This document shows, piece by piece, positions 11,912-24,308 of a stretch of DNA of 64,000 nucleotides (positions are counted from its first letter, which is position 1; the number at the start of each line of letters is the position of its first letter). The DNA lies in assembly GCF_051622035.1 (NCBI RefSeq), contig NC_135356.1, positions 11,249,579 through 11,313,578 on the forward strand. The letters run 5' to 3'. The notes below the pieces were generated by a model. That model saw only the letters and a list, made by a program, of their open reading frames with translations. It ran no database searches and was not told the DNA's origin. The position numbers and the translations under genes are program-made. The stretch is from Arctopsyche grandis. Its lineage: Eukaryota > Arthropoda > Insecta > Trichoptera > Hydropsychidae.

Positions 11912-12176
11912 TCTTCTAGAGGTAGGATAGTCACAGTGCTATACATTGTTCGGCAAACCTTTAACAATGCATTTACAACCTTTGAACAATACACGGCCCC
12001 CTCAGGCTCCGGTGACTAGACATTAGGGCCTAGAGACCGGAATCTGAAGGGGCTGTTTATTGTTCAAAGATTGTAAATGCATTGTTAAAGGTTTGCCGAA
12101 CCTTTTTTACAAAGGATTTACAACAATGGAACAATAGGCGGCACGTTTTCAGCCCCTTCAGATTCCGACCTCTAGA
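11912..12176. mobile_element. Pair of palindromic MITEs, family C
   Basis: Two family C segments lie head to tail. The first (about 11915-12013) holds TTGTTCGGCAAACCTTTAAC and one arm. The second (about 12027-12176) is complete, with inverted ends CGGAATCTGAAGGGGC and GCCCCTTCAGATTCCG. The palindromic core AAGGTTTGCCGAACCTT is the same as at 9618-9775. No direct duplication was found around the pair. No ORF. Confidence 0.55.
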
Positions 12177-14225
12177 CTCACATTACAGTAATGTTGAGAT
12201 ATCAGTCCAATATTTGCATGCAATCTGACCGACTCGACCAAATTGAACCCCTATGGCGATTTCACAGTGAGAATTTATAGAACTTAGTCAATTTGTAAAC
12301 CCGGTTGCTTGTTATAGATCTGCCAAACTGTTAAATCCACTATTTTGTATTTGTAAAATAAAATATAAGTATGCATTCAAATCGAAAAAAAATCATTGTT
12401 CATTTGAAGCCCAACGTATTGTCAATTACAACTACCCAAATAAGGCAACCTTGTTTAGATGTACCGCTTTCGTTTCTTTGAGCGAAGTCTAAATGGAAGC
12501 TGAAAATCACATTCACGTAACGAAAAGAAAAGAAGGGAAAATAAACATAAAAGAAACGAGAGGAAGGAATGAACATTCCAATGAATCACACAGGTAGGTA
12601 TATCCGCTTTTGGGACCCAGGTAACTGACTATTACAAAGTATTTCGTCGTTCGATTGAAACCGAGATGTAAAAATACGAGTGGACATAATTACTGTATGG
12701 TGAGGAGGGACGAATTCGAGTGGAATATTGACTAAGTACCGCTTACTAAGTGGAATAGTAAATATCTTTTTGGAATGCCATTCAGAAGATCTTCTAATTT
12801 GTTACGTGACAAGTGATTGGTTCACCTATCGAAATGTGGGAAAATATTGAAATATGTGTCCTGGACATTCTGAATCTTTTCGATGATTGAATGTTGCCAT
12901 GGAGTGGTTCGAGAGGCAGGAAAAATGCGGATCAAGACTACTTTACATATATTTATGTATATACATATGTATGTATGTCTCGTAAGTACGTACATATTTA
13001 TTATATATAATTTGGTGAATTCGAAAAGAACTTCTAGAAACCTTAGAACAACAATCAATAATTGAATTTCTCATAAACCAATAATTTCGTATACTTTGCA
13101 AAGCTGTATGTTTTTATAAAAACATTTCATACCAGATATTTTATTCCTCTCCGCGGTACGAATTTACTGTTATCCGGATCACCTTAATCCCCATTGGGTC
13201 TGGATAATCGAGATATGACCATACATAAATAGTATTATAATCCGCACAGTAATATATGTACACGGATGTATGTAAGTACATAGTTACATAAAATGGAAAA
13301 GAATCACCAGACCAAAAGTGGGAATTTTTTCACACGGAGAACTCAAAATGTACCTATGTATGTACAAATGTTTTTCGCGAGCTTCCGACTGTAAATGCAC
13401 ACACACACACAAACACGCACATATTGAAAGCGTCCTCATACAAATATGTATGGGTCATTAAGCCAACATTTTGACTTTCCTTATACATATTCCCCAAATA
13501 TATATGCAGCTAAAATTAATTAAAAAATCGGCACTTCGACGAATTGAAGGTCGTCTCTTCTCGAACAAAACCAAAACATATTAATGAACGATATTTAGAG
13601 ATATTTTCATGTGGTTGCATCCCATTTTTACTTTACGTAGTTTTTAATGTGACAATATTTAGAAACAATAACAGAATATTTTATACCTTTTAAAATTCAA
13701 CCCCCTACCTGTCCCCAGCCTTAAATATTTTATATAATATTTAAAAAAAAATTACAAATGTATAGAAATACGGAATATTGTCAATATATTTAATATACTT
13801 TTTTATACTATCAAGTTACTTTACTCTAATGATTTGCTCAAATATTTTTTTCCATTGAAAATTACTCGAAATACGATGAAATCATATTACGATATACCAC
13901 GGTCAGTTTTTTATGAAAGAAAATTAAACCATTTTAATTTTCGAATTTACAAACTTGAAGGTGATGATGAACGATAGAAGACTGTTTAATCAAAACATAA
14001 CCAACCACAAAAAACACCTTCAATTGTCATTCATAATCATCATCATCACTAATCTATTTTGGTCTTCGGACATCCCTCTAACCACACAATTTTCTAACAC
14101 CATCAACTACATGCACATCATTCTCTAAGTCACCATACGAACATCGTTATACCGAGTACACAAATATTTCACCTAAAGTCCCATCTCGTTACGTCGAGAG
14201 CTCACATATTCAACAATTCAAAAAC

Positions 14226-14228
<3 letters not shown>
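12177..14228. other. Gene-free stretch
   Basis: No exon is supported. Frames of 60-78 codons at 12822-13065 overlap on both strands and have no family features. The region 13925-14215 contains CATCATCATCAC-type runs like those after LINE 3' ends and may hold another very decayed LINE. Confidence 0.4.

Positions 14229-14305
<77 letters not shown>
14229..14305. repeat. (TA)n microsatellite
   Basis: An uninterrupted run of about 38 TA units is visible directly. Confidence 0.97.
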
Positions 14306-14308
<3 letters not shown>

Positions 14309-14819
14309 CATATATTATACGTTAATAAAGCGTCCACTCCAACGTGGCTCTTATGCTTTGCGGAGTTTTGCTTTAATTAGTGTCTAGACATCACACACAT
14401 GAGCCACTATACGTTTGCGTCGTTGCAGCGTGCAAGCGCACTCAATGCTAATGCACCAAAATAAAAATAAATTAAAAATGTTTAAAAAAAAAGAACCAAA
14501 TTATGAACAGGCACGGGAACGAAAAAAAAATACGTCGTCAAGCTAATCTTGCTCGGGCTTTTCTCTCTTCCCGATTGTTCTTCAATGTGCAAACTCTCGA
14601 TTTCGTATGTTTGAAACCGGTTCCAGGTAGGATGAAAAGCTCTTGGCAATCTAGTCATGTCTACATAATTGCGTATTGTGCATCCTTTCGGCCAGTCCTT
14701 CTCAATGTGCAACTCTTGATTGACTTGTCACCATCCAAAAGTTCATTGTACCCACAAGCAAACCGTTCAATACTATTAAATCTACGACGAGATATCATAT
14801 CATAATTATCACTACACAT

Positions 14820-15050
14820 ATAATTATCATGCCATTCACCATCCATTGCTGGATGAAAACCTCTCCAACACGCTTCCGCTCGTCTCTGTTTTGCGCCATT
14901 CTATCAATCTCACCGTAAACATTTTCCTAATTTCGTCTACCCATCTTCCCTGCGGTCGTTCTTTTACCCTTTTGCATTATCTCTGGTACCATTCTAGCAC
15001 TTCATTTGTCCAGCTTTTGTCCATTCTACTAGCACTACACATATATGAAA
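14820..15050 (-). mobile_element. LINE 3' end fragment (RTE-like)
   Basis: On the - strand the end of a reverse-transcriptase ORF reads RMAQNRDERKRVGEVFIQQW followed by MVNG, close to the fragments at 7403-7640 and 55085-55290. The upstream ORF is broken. A run of ATAATTATGATATG-like sequence follows the coding end, comparable to the simple tails in the other copies. Confidence 0.6.
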
Positions 15051-15949
15051 CAACAAATGATATCGTCGGTTTAGTGGCAGGAAGCTTTAAGTTAAAAATC
15101 CTTGTTCTGAGAAAATCGACTATGCAGTGACGGTCTCGCATATGCAACGGTCTGCTCTCGTTTCTCTTAAAGCTGGTTGGTATAAAAAATGGGAGTTCGT
15201 AGAACCGTTTTTATCAATATTTTATAAGAGGTAAAAAATAAATTTTTATTAATTAAAATTTTTTTAGATACTTTAAACGGGCCACTTGATGAAATTTTTT
15301 CTCCATAGTCGGAACGTAAAAAAGAATTTATAAAATTGTGTGATATCTTAGTCATTAAATATTTTTAATATCTTGATATTAATGATTTTTAATCTATCGG
15401 GAACAAAATATTTCAGTGTTTTTTTGTTTCAGATGGGGGGGGGGGGGCATTTAAAAGATCAGAAACAGAGAACCGGTTGCTAAAAATTAAGCAGCACACC
15501 GCTGTATGTGTAAAGTTAAGCAGATAAATGCCTCTTCCTAAATAATCGCAAAATGGTATAATTCACACTTAGTATCATTCGTATTAAAAGTTGATTATCA
15601 CTATAAAATATTCAAAAAATTGAAAGGCCTCATGAATATGATGAAGCCAGACTTAAAAATGACAGCCACAATGCACAATATACTAATATAAATGAAGTTT
15701 TACAAGTTAGTTATGCATATAAACTAATCATAACTTTATGTGCATCCATACGCGTACATATAAAGGAAAATGACACATATCTATGTACATACATACATAT
15801 GTATGGTCAGTCCGGATGACAAATTTTGAAACTCTGGTGAGGACTTATGGAATTCATAACTTGAAAATCATAATCGAGAAAGAATATTACGAAATACAAA
15901 AACCTTGTAAACATCAAGACGATAAACGATATATAATAATAATAATTAT
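15051..15949. other. Gene-free stretch
   Basis: No coding signal. A run of eleven G bases (15436-15446) is unusual in this AT-rich sequence and could be a slippage site or an assembly error. Confidence 0.4.
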
Positions 15950-16108
15950 TATTTTTAGTTGTTTGTGTATATATATGTTTTGTTTTTGTTATGTCTAATT
16001 TATTATTTTGTTTCTTGTCTTTTCTGTTATATTTTTGACCATTGTGGCGCATTAGGAATTCCTGTAATGCTACAACGGTCCAAACTTTAAATAAATAAAT
16101 AAATATGT
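15950..16108 (+). mobile_element. LINE 3' end with conserved hairpin (family L), copy 1
   Basis: The sequence from 16037 to 16080 forms a stem: GACCATTGTGGC pairs with GCTACAACGGTC around AGGAATTCCT. It is followed by a TAAATAAATAAATA tail. An almost identical block stands at 36841-36884, where the stem is perfect. Hairpin plus AATA-repeat tail is typical of non-LTR retrotransposon 3' ends. No reverse-transcriptase coding is preserved next to it. Confidence 0.6.
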
Positions 16109-16980
16109 ATGCAAATTAATGCACGTACGCCACGACCGATACAACGTGAATAATCAATGTGACAGATCATCGTGAACTAGAAAGGTTTTCTGTGTTAGAA
16201 TTTTAAAGCACGTTTGTTATAACGTGACATAAATAGAACAGAGAAAAGAAGCATACATTGTTATGATCATTATTCAAAACCACCGTGTCGGAGTTTGAAG
16301 CATCCGTTGGAAAAATTATAATGAAATTGATTATTGTGTCACATTACTTAGTAACGAATTAGACTGACGAACTTCAAAATGATGCGTTTACTTTTTTGTA
16401 ACATACAAATTGGTAAAATTTTCAGTGAGATCGTGATTAATGATGGTCTGTCTCATTAGAAATTCAATTCCGGGCCTGCAAGATCCACTCACACAGATCA
16501 ATGACAGATTTGTTTTCAGTGGCTGTGAGAATTTGATACGTGGAATAAAGTATCGTTGATTCAAGTACGTACCCTTTAATAGATTTATTGACGAAACTTA
16601 AAACTCTACGGCATATTTTGTATGACTAATCGACAAAGCCCGTGAGCACATTCTATCAACTGACAGTTCATTAAACGGTGCTCGATTTTTATCAAGTGCA
16701 GGAATATGTGAGTGCATCGAGCCATAAGTCTCTCAATAAGATTGGGAGAGTACCTCGACAAAATATGTCTCTAAGGAGGTACGAGAATGTTCGGTAAATA
16801 TATTAATCGTGTGAATGGACAATGGTTGTAGCCTACACTAACATTAATATAAGTTTTGGCGACTCACGGCTCCAGTGTATACAGCTCCAAAATGAACACC
16901 ACTGTTATAAATGAATTAAAAAAAAAAACTTAACAAAGGAAAGACAAGCATCGCTCTTAATCTCGCGAACGTTGCAATAC
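16109..16980. other. Gene-free stretch
   Basis: No coding exon or recognisable repeat was found here. Base composition is close to the window average. Confidence 0.4.
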
Positions 16981-16991
16981 TGGTACATACT

Positions 16992-17357
16992 TTGGTGCCG
17001 ATTTCGATCGAAAAACGAAATTTACACGTCGAAATGCGGAGGTGGCGAATTGCCGAGCAATTAGTTCGAGGCAGGGAGGGAGAGACGATGGCCATTTGTA
17101 TGGAAATTGGACATGCTTCGTTTGCTCTTGCGGAAGAAACTGCTAGATTTCAATATGTACTGCGTTTTAATAGTTTTATTTGGGACGCAGACGACGTCTC
17201 ACGATCGGCAGCCTCCGCATCAGCTACGCGAAATATCAACCATCAAAATCTAATATGTTTCCACAAGAATCCATTTCCTGATATGTCATGTCAAATGCAA
17301 CAGACCGCACCGGAAAGCAGTCGATCAACGGAAACCAGTCGATCGTTTAGAATGTGA
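16992..17357 (+). CDS. Possible exon or chance ORF of unknown function
   Basis: A 121-codon open frame, GC-richer than its surroundings, runs to a TGA at 17355-17357. Its first ATG is 13 codons in, leaving 109 residues, which include basic patches (MRRWRIAEQLVRGREGE) and an Ala/Ser/Arg-rich stretch. It matches no family I know, and no convincing splice sites or partner exons were seen. It may be a first exon, a pseudogene fragment or chance. I give it low confidence. Confidence 0.2.
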   Translation: MVPISIEKRNLHVEMRRWRIAEQLVRGREGETMAICMEIGHASFALAEETARFQYVLRFNSFIWDADDVSRSAASASATRNINHQNLICFHKNPFPDMSCQMQQTAPESSRSTETSRSFRM

Positions 17358-17839
17358 TCGAACTACATAAGTGAAACTTCGCTTATTATAGATAAAAACA
17401 AAGCATTGGTTTGGATATAAAAATTAGACAAACAAATCTCACATTTCTTCACTTTGAAATACCTATGCATAACTTGCCATGTAATGTTTGGTTCAAGTTA
17501 AAAAAAAACAATTCTTGGCCTAAATGGATTTTATAACGTTCAGTGAAAGGAAGGATCGAATTGCATATTGGTAAACAGGTCGGATACATTCGCTGCATGA
17601 TCGACCTGTCCCCAATATCAAGACATTTCCCCATTCGATCAGTTCTTCAACTTCAATATTCAGATGATTATACTATTATATTGATATTTGTATAATAATT
17701 AATAAGGTTTTTGTATAAAAAAAACCACTGATGAATTTTGAACGAAAGCATGGATGCATTTGACTTCGCGTTTCACCTTTTTTATAAGCACAAAACCGCG
17801 AAAACTGTTTCACGAGTTTGTATTTATTTATTCGATGCA

Positions 17840-18215
17840 TCGAATTCAAAAATGCCGGTTATGCCAAATGCTGGTTATACCAAATGCAGTATCTATACTG
17901 CTAATTATACTCTCGGTGATCGCGTTAAAGCTAACCACCGAGAGGTTTCCGATTTCGAACCTTGGGTCAACCCCGATTAAAAATAGTTTATTTCGAATAT
18001 TACTCGTCAGACTTGAATATTTGTGACTCCGATTTATCATTTCCTATCAGAGTTTACCAATTTATCTGATTTCATTGTTAAAACGGTTCCTCATCAGAAT
18101 TGTCAAAACCACCCACTATTTGAATATGATTTCAAATTTATAATCTAAATATTTATACATATATGTACAAGTTTAATACCATAGTTGACATCATGAAAAA
18201 ATATAAATTTTAATT
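17840..18215 (+). mobile_element. tRNA-derived SINE, family S1, sense copy
   Basis: The body blocks TTTGTGACTCCG, ATCTGATTTCATTGTT, CTATTTGAATATGATTTC and TTTAATACCATA...CATCATGA occur in the same order as in the complement of 8376-8720. The head has a degenerate box B (TTTCGAACCTTGGG, about 17951). It ends in an A-rich tail (AAAAATATAAATTT, AAAATAAAGAAAA). Confidence 0.7.
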
Positions 18216-18394
18216 TAAAAAATAAAGAAAACAACCCTGTTGCTTTTTACTTGGAATGCCGATTTCATGAAATATACAGGAATTGTTTTGCTCGAATCGT
18301 GAAAATGTTGACATTTCACTCTAATAAAATTTGTCTATTAACTATAGGGATATTCATTTAAACTTACGTGGTCAATGGATAAGGTGTGAAAAAT

Positions 18395-18645
18395 TATAGG
18401 CGTAGAAACAATTAAAATCTGACAAAACGAGTGGGGGGCGGAAAAAATGCATGGGCAATCACCCGAACGTAGTCATCGAGCTGTCATCGGCGAGATATTT
18501 TGAATTTTTAAATATTTATTGCGGTTATATTTCACTATCAGAGGTCAAGCCTTGCAAAATGGCATAGTTTCAAAGCGATCGGAAGAGTTTTAGGGATATT
18601 GTCAGACTTGGTAGCGAGTAAACCTTGTAAGCCTTGTAAAATAAA
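18395..18645 (+). repeat. Dispersed repeat family E, copy 1
   Basis: It shares with 20210-20510 the blocks AATTAAAATCTGACAAAACG, AGTGGGG(G/A)GCGGAAA, GAGCTGTCATC, GCAAAATGGCA(T/A)AGTTT, CGATCGGAAGA and AAGCCTTGTAAA. The two copies are about 1.8 kb apart in the same orientation. No protein coding. Class unknown. Confidence 0.6.
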
Positions 18646-19154
18646 AAATGCAGTAGTAATAATATGGCGATATGCACTTTGAATGAACAAATTAATTTGA
18701 ATTTAAATGATTTAAATTTGACGTTTATGTCGGAATTATTTTATTATATTTGCGTATTCTGTACGTATATTTAAATACACTGATCATTTTACGAAAAACC
18801 CAACCGACTTGCTCCATTCATGAACTGACCTTTTTTTGAGAATTTCATGAATTTGAAGTACGCACAAATATAGTGTTTACTCAACGGGCAAAACACTACA
18901 CAGTATATTATAACTGCGCACAACAAGCTTTTCATCAAACGATATCGCGAAACGAGTACCAAGAATAACTTAGTGACGAATTTGACAGTCATTGAGTTTG
19001 GGATATGAATATGACGACAATATCTTAAGTGCACGACATATTTATGTATGTAGATTATGTGCAATCATTCCAAAAGGATCCGTTTACACACGCTTTGAAC
19101 AAATATCGATCCCACTAGTAATAAGCAGCACGCTTTAGGTCGTCGTACCTATCG

Positions 19155-19155
<1 letters not shown>
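18646..19155. other. Gene-free stretch
   Basis: No supported gene. The - strand 91-codon frame (18789-19064) has no domain features. Confidence 0.4.

Positions 19156-19190
<35 letters not shown>
19156..19190. repeat. (AATC)n microsatellite
   Basis: About eight tandem AATC units are visible. Confidence 0.95.
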
Positions 19191-19193
<3 letters not shown>

Positions 19194-20209
19194 TACTCAA
19201 TAATCGACTTACGAAGTTAAATTTGAAGGTCCGACGGCAGACACTCCCACATAATGATAATTCGTCCGAATCAGATTCTGGGAGCGTATGCGTAATCTCA
19301 TTGTACTTAACCCAAATTAACCGAGATTGAATCGATGGGGAAGTCGGCCGTAACTTCACTCTGCATGCGGAAAAACTCCACTTACGTACGTAATTGTGCA
19401 AGTTTTGCACGACTCGGGTGTGCAAATACTAAAATCTCCAATGAAACGAACGAGAGTTTCAGAATAATCAAAAATTCTTATTCGAGTTCGCCCGCTTTCC
19501 GATTTTCAACACGAAATTCGGACAAAGTTTAATCAGTTCACTTAATTGAGTCGATGTGTGTGTTACCCAGTTTCGCCCACATCGAAGAATAAACACTTCT
19601 GAGAAATTACATTCATAAGTACATAGGTTGTTAATAAAGTCAAAAAAATGTCATCATCTAATTATAGAAAGTAAAATAAATATAAAGTTCGCTTGAATAC
19701 TTTGAGTAAGTTACAATTAATGTGATACCATTGCGGCGGTAGTTTGGTACTCTTTGGCAAATTTGTTTAATACTGATTTTTTTGGCGGTCTAATAGATCA
19801 AGAGGAAATGCATATGTAATAACTAAACATTTATATTAAATTAAATTTATAACATTCGTTATTTACATCAGAGGTTATCGTACAATAACAAATTAAATAC
19901 ATATAAGTATGTACATCAACGTCTACTACACTCTTTATGTCAATTATTCGATAAATAAATAAAAATTGCATGTGACATTTCCGTAATAAGATGTGAGCTT
20001 TTCATTTAATTCTATAGTGTTCATCACAAATGTTAAAATAACTAATGATAAAATAATCACGTATGTATAGAAGCTATAAATTCAAAGTGAAATTCAATTA
20101 GATGATGAACATTACTAAATATAATAAAAAAACGGTGGTGCGTTTTTTTTATTATTGTAGACCATTCAATGCAGAAGAAATATTTAAAATGAAATACGAT
20201 ATGTTGTGA
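19191..20209. other. Gene-free stretch
   Basis: Segment 19191-19560 is somewhat GC-richer and holds two short opposing frames (19183-19425 - and 19335-19532 +), neither with recognisable features. The rest is AT-rich. Confidence 0.35.
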
Positions 20210-20510
20210 AAAAAACAAAGTTATAGGCGCTTAAACAATTAAAATCTGACAAAACGAGTGGGGAGCGGAAAGTCAAACAAACAAGGCTACTTGGCCACTG
20301 GTGGAGAATGAGCTGTCATCATCTGTCAAATCTCAAAGTTTTTGGATTCTTTAACGTGTTTATTACGATTATTTTTCGCCATCGCATTAAATTTCTATCG
20401 GTGACCAAACCGCGCAAAATGGCAAAGTTTGAACCCGATCGGAAGAATGTAGGAAATAATTTCAGACCAAAAGGCGTCAAGTGAAGTGAAGCTATAAAAG
20501 CCTTGTAAAA
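20210..20510 (+). repeat. Dispersed repeat family E, copy 2
   Basis: Same blocks in the same order as at 18395-18645. This copy is about 50 bp longer in the middle. Confidence 0.6.
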
Positions 20511-20756
20511 AGTAATTGACAGATATTTATTAAAAAAATTAATTGATCATAAAATTTCTAGCGTTCGTCGGATCAATAAAAAATGTTCAAAACTACATTT
20601 ACATAGAAGACATATCTGTCTCAAACTATGTACGTATGTATGTACATCATTCTAAAATTTTGAATTATGATGAATCAACAACATACAAAAGCTAGCATGT
20701 CCGTTGGTCACCTAATAAGATTAAACTCGGAATAAAATATATGTACATTTCCAACA

Positions 20757-21330
20757 ATATTAACTCACTAGGGGCAGTGAACACATAGGGCCGGGCCGCA
20801 CCGCTCAACTCGCGAACAACATGGTTGAGGACGACCAGACCAATGCATGCAGGTAGATGGGACATGCCGCACTCGTCAACTTGTTTGTCGCACACATTTC
20901 CATACATTTTTTCCTGTCGCGCAACAAGTCGGCCGACAAAGTTGCACGGTGCGGCCCGGCCCTTACGCTGTTTTTAATAAAACTTCATTCAAAGGCCGTC
21001 AACACGGCGTGTGTTTTTAAATCCTCCAAACTTCATACAAAAAGAAATATTTAAAAGATTTAGTTTCAATATTCAATTCACTGATATCATACCAGCATAC
21101 CTTTAACCAAAATATCGATAAACAAATTTAAAAAAATGGTTTAAAGCTGGACTTTTTTTCCAAATAATTGATCGATAATATTCCAAAATAATAATATTCA
21201 GAAAATATTTCAAATCTTGAGATATTAAAATTGGCTGGTTTTTTCCCGCGTAGCATACATACATATGTATTTCTCAAATCGAATCTTTCATTCTAATAAA
21301 TAATACAATGATCTATAGTACGATATCGTT
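20757..21330 (+). repeat. Dispersed repeat family A, copy interrupted by a GC-rich element
   Basis: It begins TTAACTCACTAGGGGCA, matching TTAACTCACTATGGGCA at 27041. After the insertion at 20775-20970 it resumes with TTTTTAATAAAACTTCATTC, matching the sequence just after the corresponding point in the 27-kb copy. Further shared blocks are AATCCTCCAAAC, CAAAATATCGATAAA and ATTGATCGATAATATT. Confidence 0.65.
20775..20970. mobile_element. Small GC-rich inverted-repeat element (MITE)
   Basis: The ends read CAGTGAACACAT AGGGCCGGGCCGCACCG on the left and, as the complement of the right, CAGCGTA AGGGCCGGGCCGCACCG. The shared 17-bp GC-rich inverted repeat spans 20787-20963. The related repeat at 27041-27070 lacks this segment and serves as an approximate empty site. 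The CAGYG terminus is hAT-like, but no 8-bp duplication is seen. A 71-codon - strand frame across it is a chance frame. Confidence 0.6.
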
Positions 21331-21910
21331 TATTACGTAAAAATATATATATATTGAAATGTATATCCATAAAGTGTCAATAATAGATAAATATCATATG
21401 GACATATGAATATTTTCTGTCGAATAATTTCCTTCTAAATTCTTTTTCATTTGAAAACTACCGACATAATATTGACAATCAAATACTTTTTAACAAAACA
21501 AAAGCCGATATATGTACATACATCAAAATAAAACCAATTACCATTAAAAACAAATTAAAAGGTAAAATAAAATTGACTTTTCATTAAAGAAAACACACTC
21601 CCACAAGACAAAACATTTTATTATCAGAGAAATTCAATTAATGAAACGTCACCATTGAAAAAATATTATATCTCACACTACGTACACACCTACTTGGGTC
21701 ACTTTAAAAAATACACACTGTTGATTTTGTAAAACCGTCGCCATTTGAAATGTTTCACTAATGGCACAATTAAGTCATTCGATATTTTCTAACCGAATAA
21801 GGTTGACTTAGTAAGCGAACTTAGTAAGTTGACTTAGTAAGTAAGTGAATCAATAATTATCCGCAATGTAGTTTTGAATTATAATTTTAGTATAGTACAT
21901 ACATACATCA
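21331..21910. other. Gene-free stretch
   Basis: AT-rich, with no frames or repeats that I can identify. A local TTGACTTAGTAAG duplication lies near 21805-21840. Confidence 0.35.
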
Positions 21911-22345
21911 GTGGCGTAACTAGGAAAATTGTGCCTGCATGCAAATGTTAGAAAAGGCCCCCTTTAGTATTTTTGTCAATTTTTAGTTGAATTTATTTTC
22001 CGTATTGTTCAATACATATATGCTACAATATTTGTTCGGCACAAAATCATTCATAATATTTTTTATGAAATGAAATATAAAAATAATATTTTCGTTAGCA
22101 AAATAATGTTGAAGTTGACGACGTCCTTGCGTCCAGAACACGTGTTCAGACCAATGGTTGAAATACAACTGATTTTCAAAAATTCCTTTAAAAATCAACA
22201 TTTTAGAGCGGATGACCTAATATAACGTTGTTTTATGTTTATAAATATTATTTTTGTCAGCACCGTAATCCCGTTACTGAGACTAGTTTCAGCACCGGGA
22301 TTTACGGTAAAAGAAAACGCCGGAATCCCGGGATTGGATGCCCTA
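21911..22345. mobile_element. Fragments of DNA transposon ends
   Basis: CAGTGGCGTAACTAGG at 21911 looks like the left terminus of a hAT-type element, but no matching right end was found. At 22300-22345, GGAATCCCGGGATTGGATGC followed by CCTA looks like a right terminus related to family B. The intervening 72-codon - strand frame is not recognisable. Probably two truncated elements. Confidence 0.35.
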
Positions 22346-22473
22346 GTTATTTCACAAACAAATTCTTTTTAAATGCAATATTTATGTTAATGAAACATTA
22401 TTATAACTGAACAGTTACATAATACAAATACTATTACTGAAATAAAAAAAACTTAATAATTACATATATAAAA

Positions 22474-22725
22474 CTAGTGGTTTTACCCGGCTTCGCTCGG
22501 TATTTGTAATACAAACAGCTTAAACATGGGAAAACAATCTAATAGTAAGCATTCATTTGTTTTTTATTAAATTTATTTGAATGGAAAAAAAATAATATTC
22601 AACGATATCGATGTCGTCGTCATAGAAATTTTGATTTGTTTTCAATGCTCCCAAGAAACCTTACAAAGTCTCTTTCGAAATTATATATTAGATTACATAT
22701 TGTTTTACACTCGATGAGAATATAT
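22474..22725 (+). repeat. Dispersed repeat family D, copy 2
   Basis: It starts ACTAGTGGTTTTACCCGGCT and ends with ACAAAGTCTCTTTCGAAATT and ATATATTAGATTA. It matches the copies at 11530 and 25452 throughout. Confidence 0.65.
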
Positions 22726-22876
22726 TTGATTTTTCAAATTTGTTTCAATCCTAGTGATGTATATGCATTAGATATATTTAAACGAAATTTTTTTTTAAAT
22801 GAATATGTAAATCAAAAAATGAGTAATACAAAAATATTATATAAATAAATGAATACTAAACATTTGGTAAATTAAG

Positions 22877-22880
<4 letters not shown>

Positions 22881-22958
<78 letters not shown>

Positions 22959-22962
22959 CGTG
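22881..22962. repeat. (TA)n(TG)n microsatellite
   Basis: About 31 TA units pass directly into a TG run. Confidence 0.97.
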
Positions 22963-23099
22963 TACAGATATACACACATAAACTACGCAAAATAATTCGT
23001 TTGAGAGAGAACGCCTTTGGAAATACGTACATACATATATACATAACTGACCGTAAACAAAGCTAACGCATATTAGGGCTTTGTGACATTAAAAAAAAC

Positions 23100-23960
23100 C
23101 TGATTCTTTTTTCTTAAGACTATATTTTTTGTGCAATCGAAATTCAAGAAGGTAATTAAGGGATTGTTCACCAGCTGAGGATAAATTCGTGGCCAAAACG
23201 AAAAGAATAAAACCAACGAGAATGTCAATCATTAACCGTCTCCTATCAAAATTTCCGCATCAAAAATCCAAACTACCACCAAAATCACAATCCACCCTCT
23301 CCGCCGAATAAGTCAAAAGGTAAAAAGAAAACCTTTCCCAAGTCAATATCTCAAGAAGCTCAGAATCAATTAAAGTGAAACACAGCCACCACGGACTTCA
23401 CCCCACTGACGGGGCGAATATTTGCCTTCCCCCCATGTAAACGAGTCATGGATAAGAAGGACTGTGCTGAGGAAAATCCACGAATTGGAGCACTCGAACG
23501 AGAGACAGGATACGGACGGAAAACCCACAGTTTTCGGCGAACGAGTGCGAAAGAATCGACCCATCGGGCCCCGCGGTTTCCTTCTCCATATCCGCTATAG
23601 TTTCACCATGGTGAAAAACGTCACACATTAAAATATATATAAAAAAGTAAACGCACACGTGCACACACAAACAAGGCCGCACAGTTATACGTACATTTAG
23701 GGGTCGGTCGTCACCCAATCGTGGGACCCTCCCGCCCACTACATATATTGATTCATAGCAAATGGGGCCCCATGGGCGTAGGACGATGTCTGTCCATGTG
23801 CGTGTGCACGACTGTCGCATTCCATGTGTACGTACATAAGTATGATCAAATTCAAACCAAATACTCATTTTCGAAAGCCCTACTATATTATTACCGAATC
23901 CTTTCACATCCCCTAATTCTGACCAAAAAACCATATTGAAATGGGTCTCGACCTTGGAGA
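23100..23960. other. GC-richer stretch with overlapping unexplained ORFs
   Basis: A 162-codon frame on the - strand (23446-23934) overlaps 69- and 72-codon frames on the + strand. The segment is richer in GC than its neighbours, so stop codons are rarer by chance. No family, signal peptide or splice pattern is recognisable in any of the three frames. I list it as undetermined rather than as a gene. Confidence 0.25.
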
Positions 23961-23967
23961 AACTAAT

Positions 23968-24120
23968 TTAACCCTTAGACTGCTGACCAATGCCGATCGG
24001 CGTTTTGCCAACAAGTCCATGGGCCTGAAAAACGTCGATAGGCGTTGTATGTTGAGCATGTACCAACAAAGTAAACAAGAATACTACCCGCTAAGCCGTT
24101 CCAGGTAGAATTCAATGCAT
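23968..24120 (+). mobile_element. Possible piggyBac-like 5' end
   Basis: TTAA is followed by CCCTTAGACTGCTGACCAAT, which resembles the TTAA-CCCTTTGACTGC start of piggyBac-like elements. A hairpin-forming GCCGATCGGC follows at once. No matching right end with TTAA was found, so it is a truncated copy. A 70-codon frame at 24437-24649 is not identifiable as transposase. Confidence 0.4.
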
Positions 24121-24308
24121 TGAACATGGGTAGCGTCATTCATTTGTCAAGTTTAATAAGACTTGTTTACACCGGAATTTCTGAAATTATAACCATAGCA
24201 GAATTTCCCGATGGAAATCCATAACTGCTGAATATTTTAGATTTTGGCTTGGCAATTAGATTGTGAGTATTACATTTTAATAACAACGAAAAAGATGAAA
24301 CCAGTTTT

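Noticed and set aside
23446..23934. 162-codon - strand gene
   Set aside because: No domain, splice signal or codon bias supports it, and other frames are open in the same GC-richer segment.
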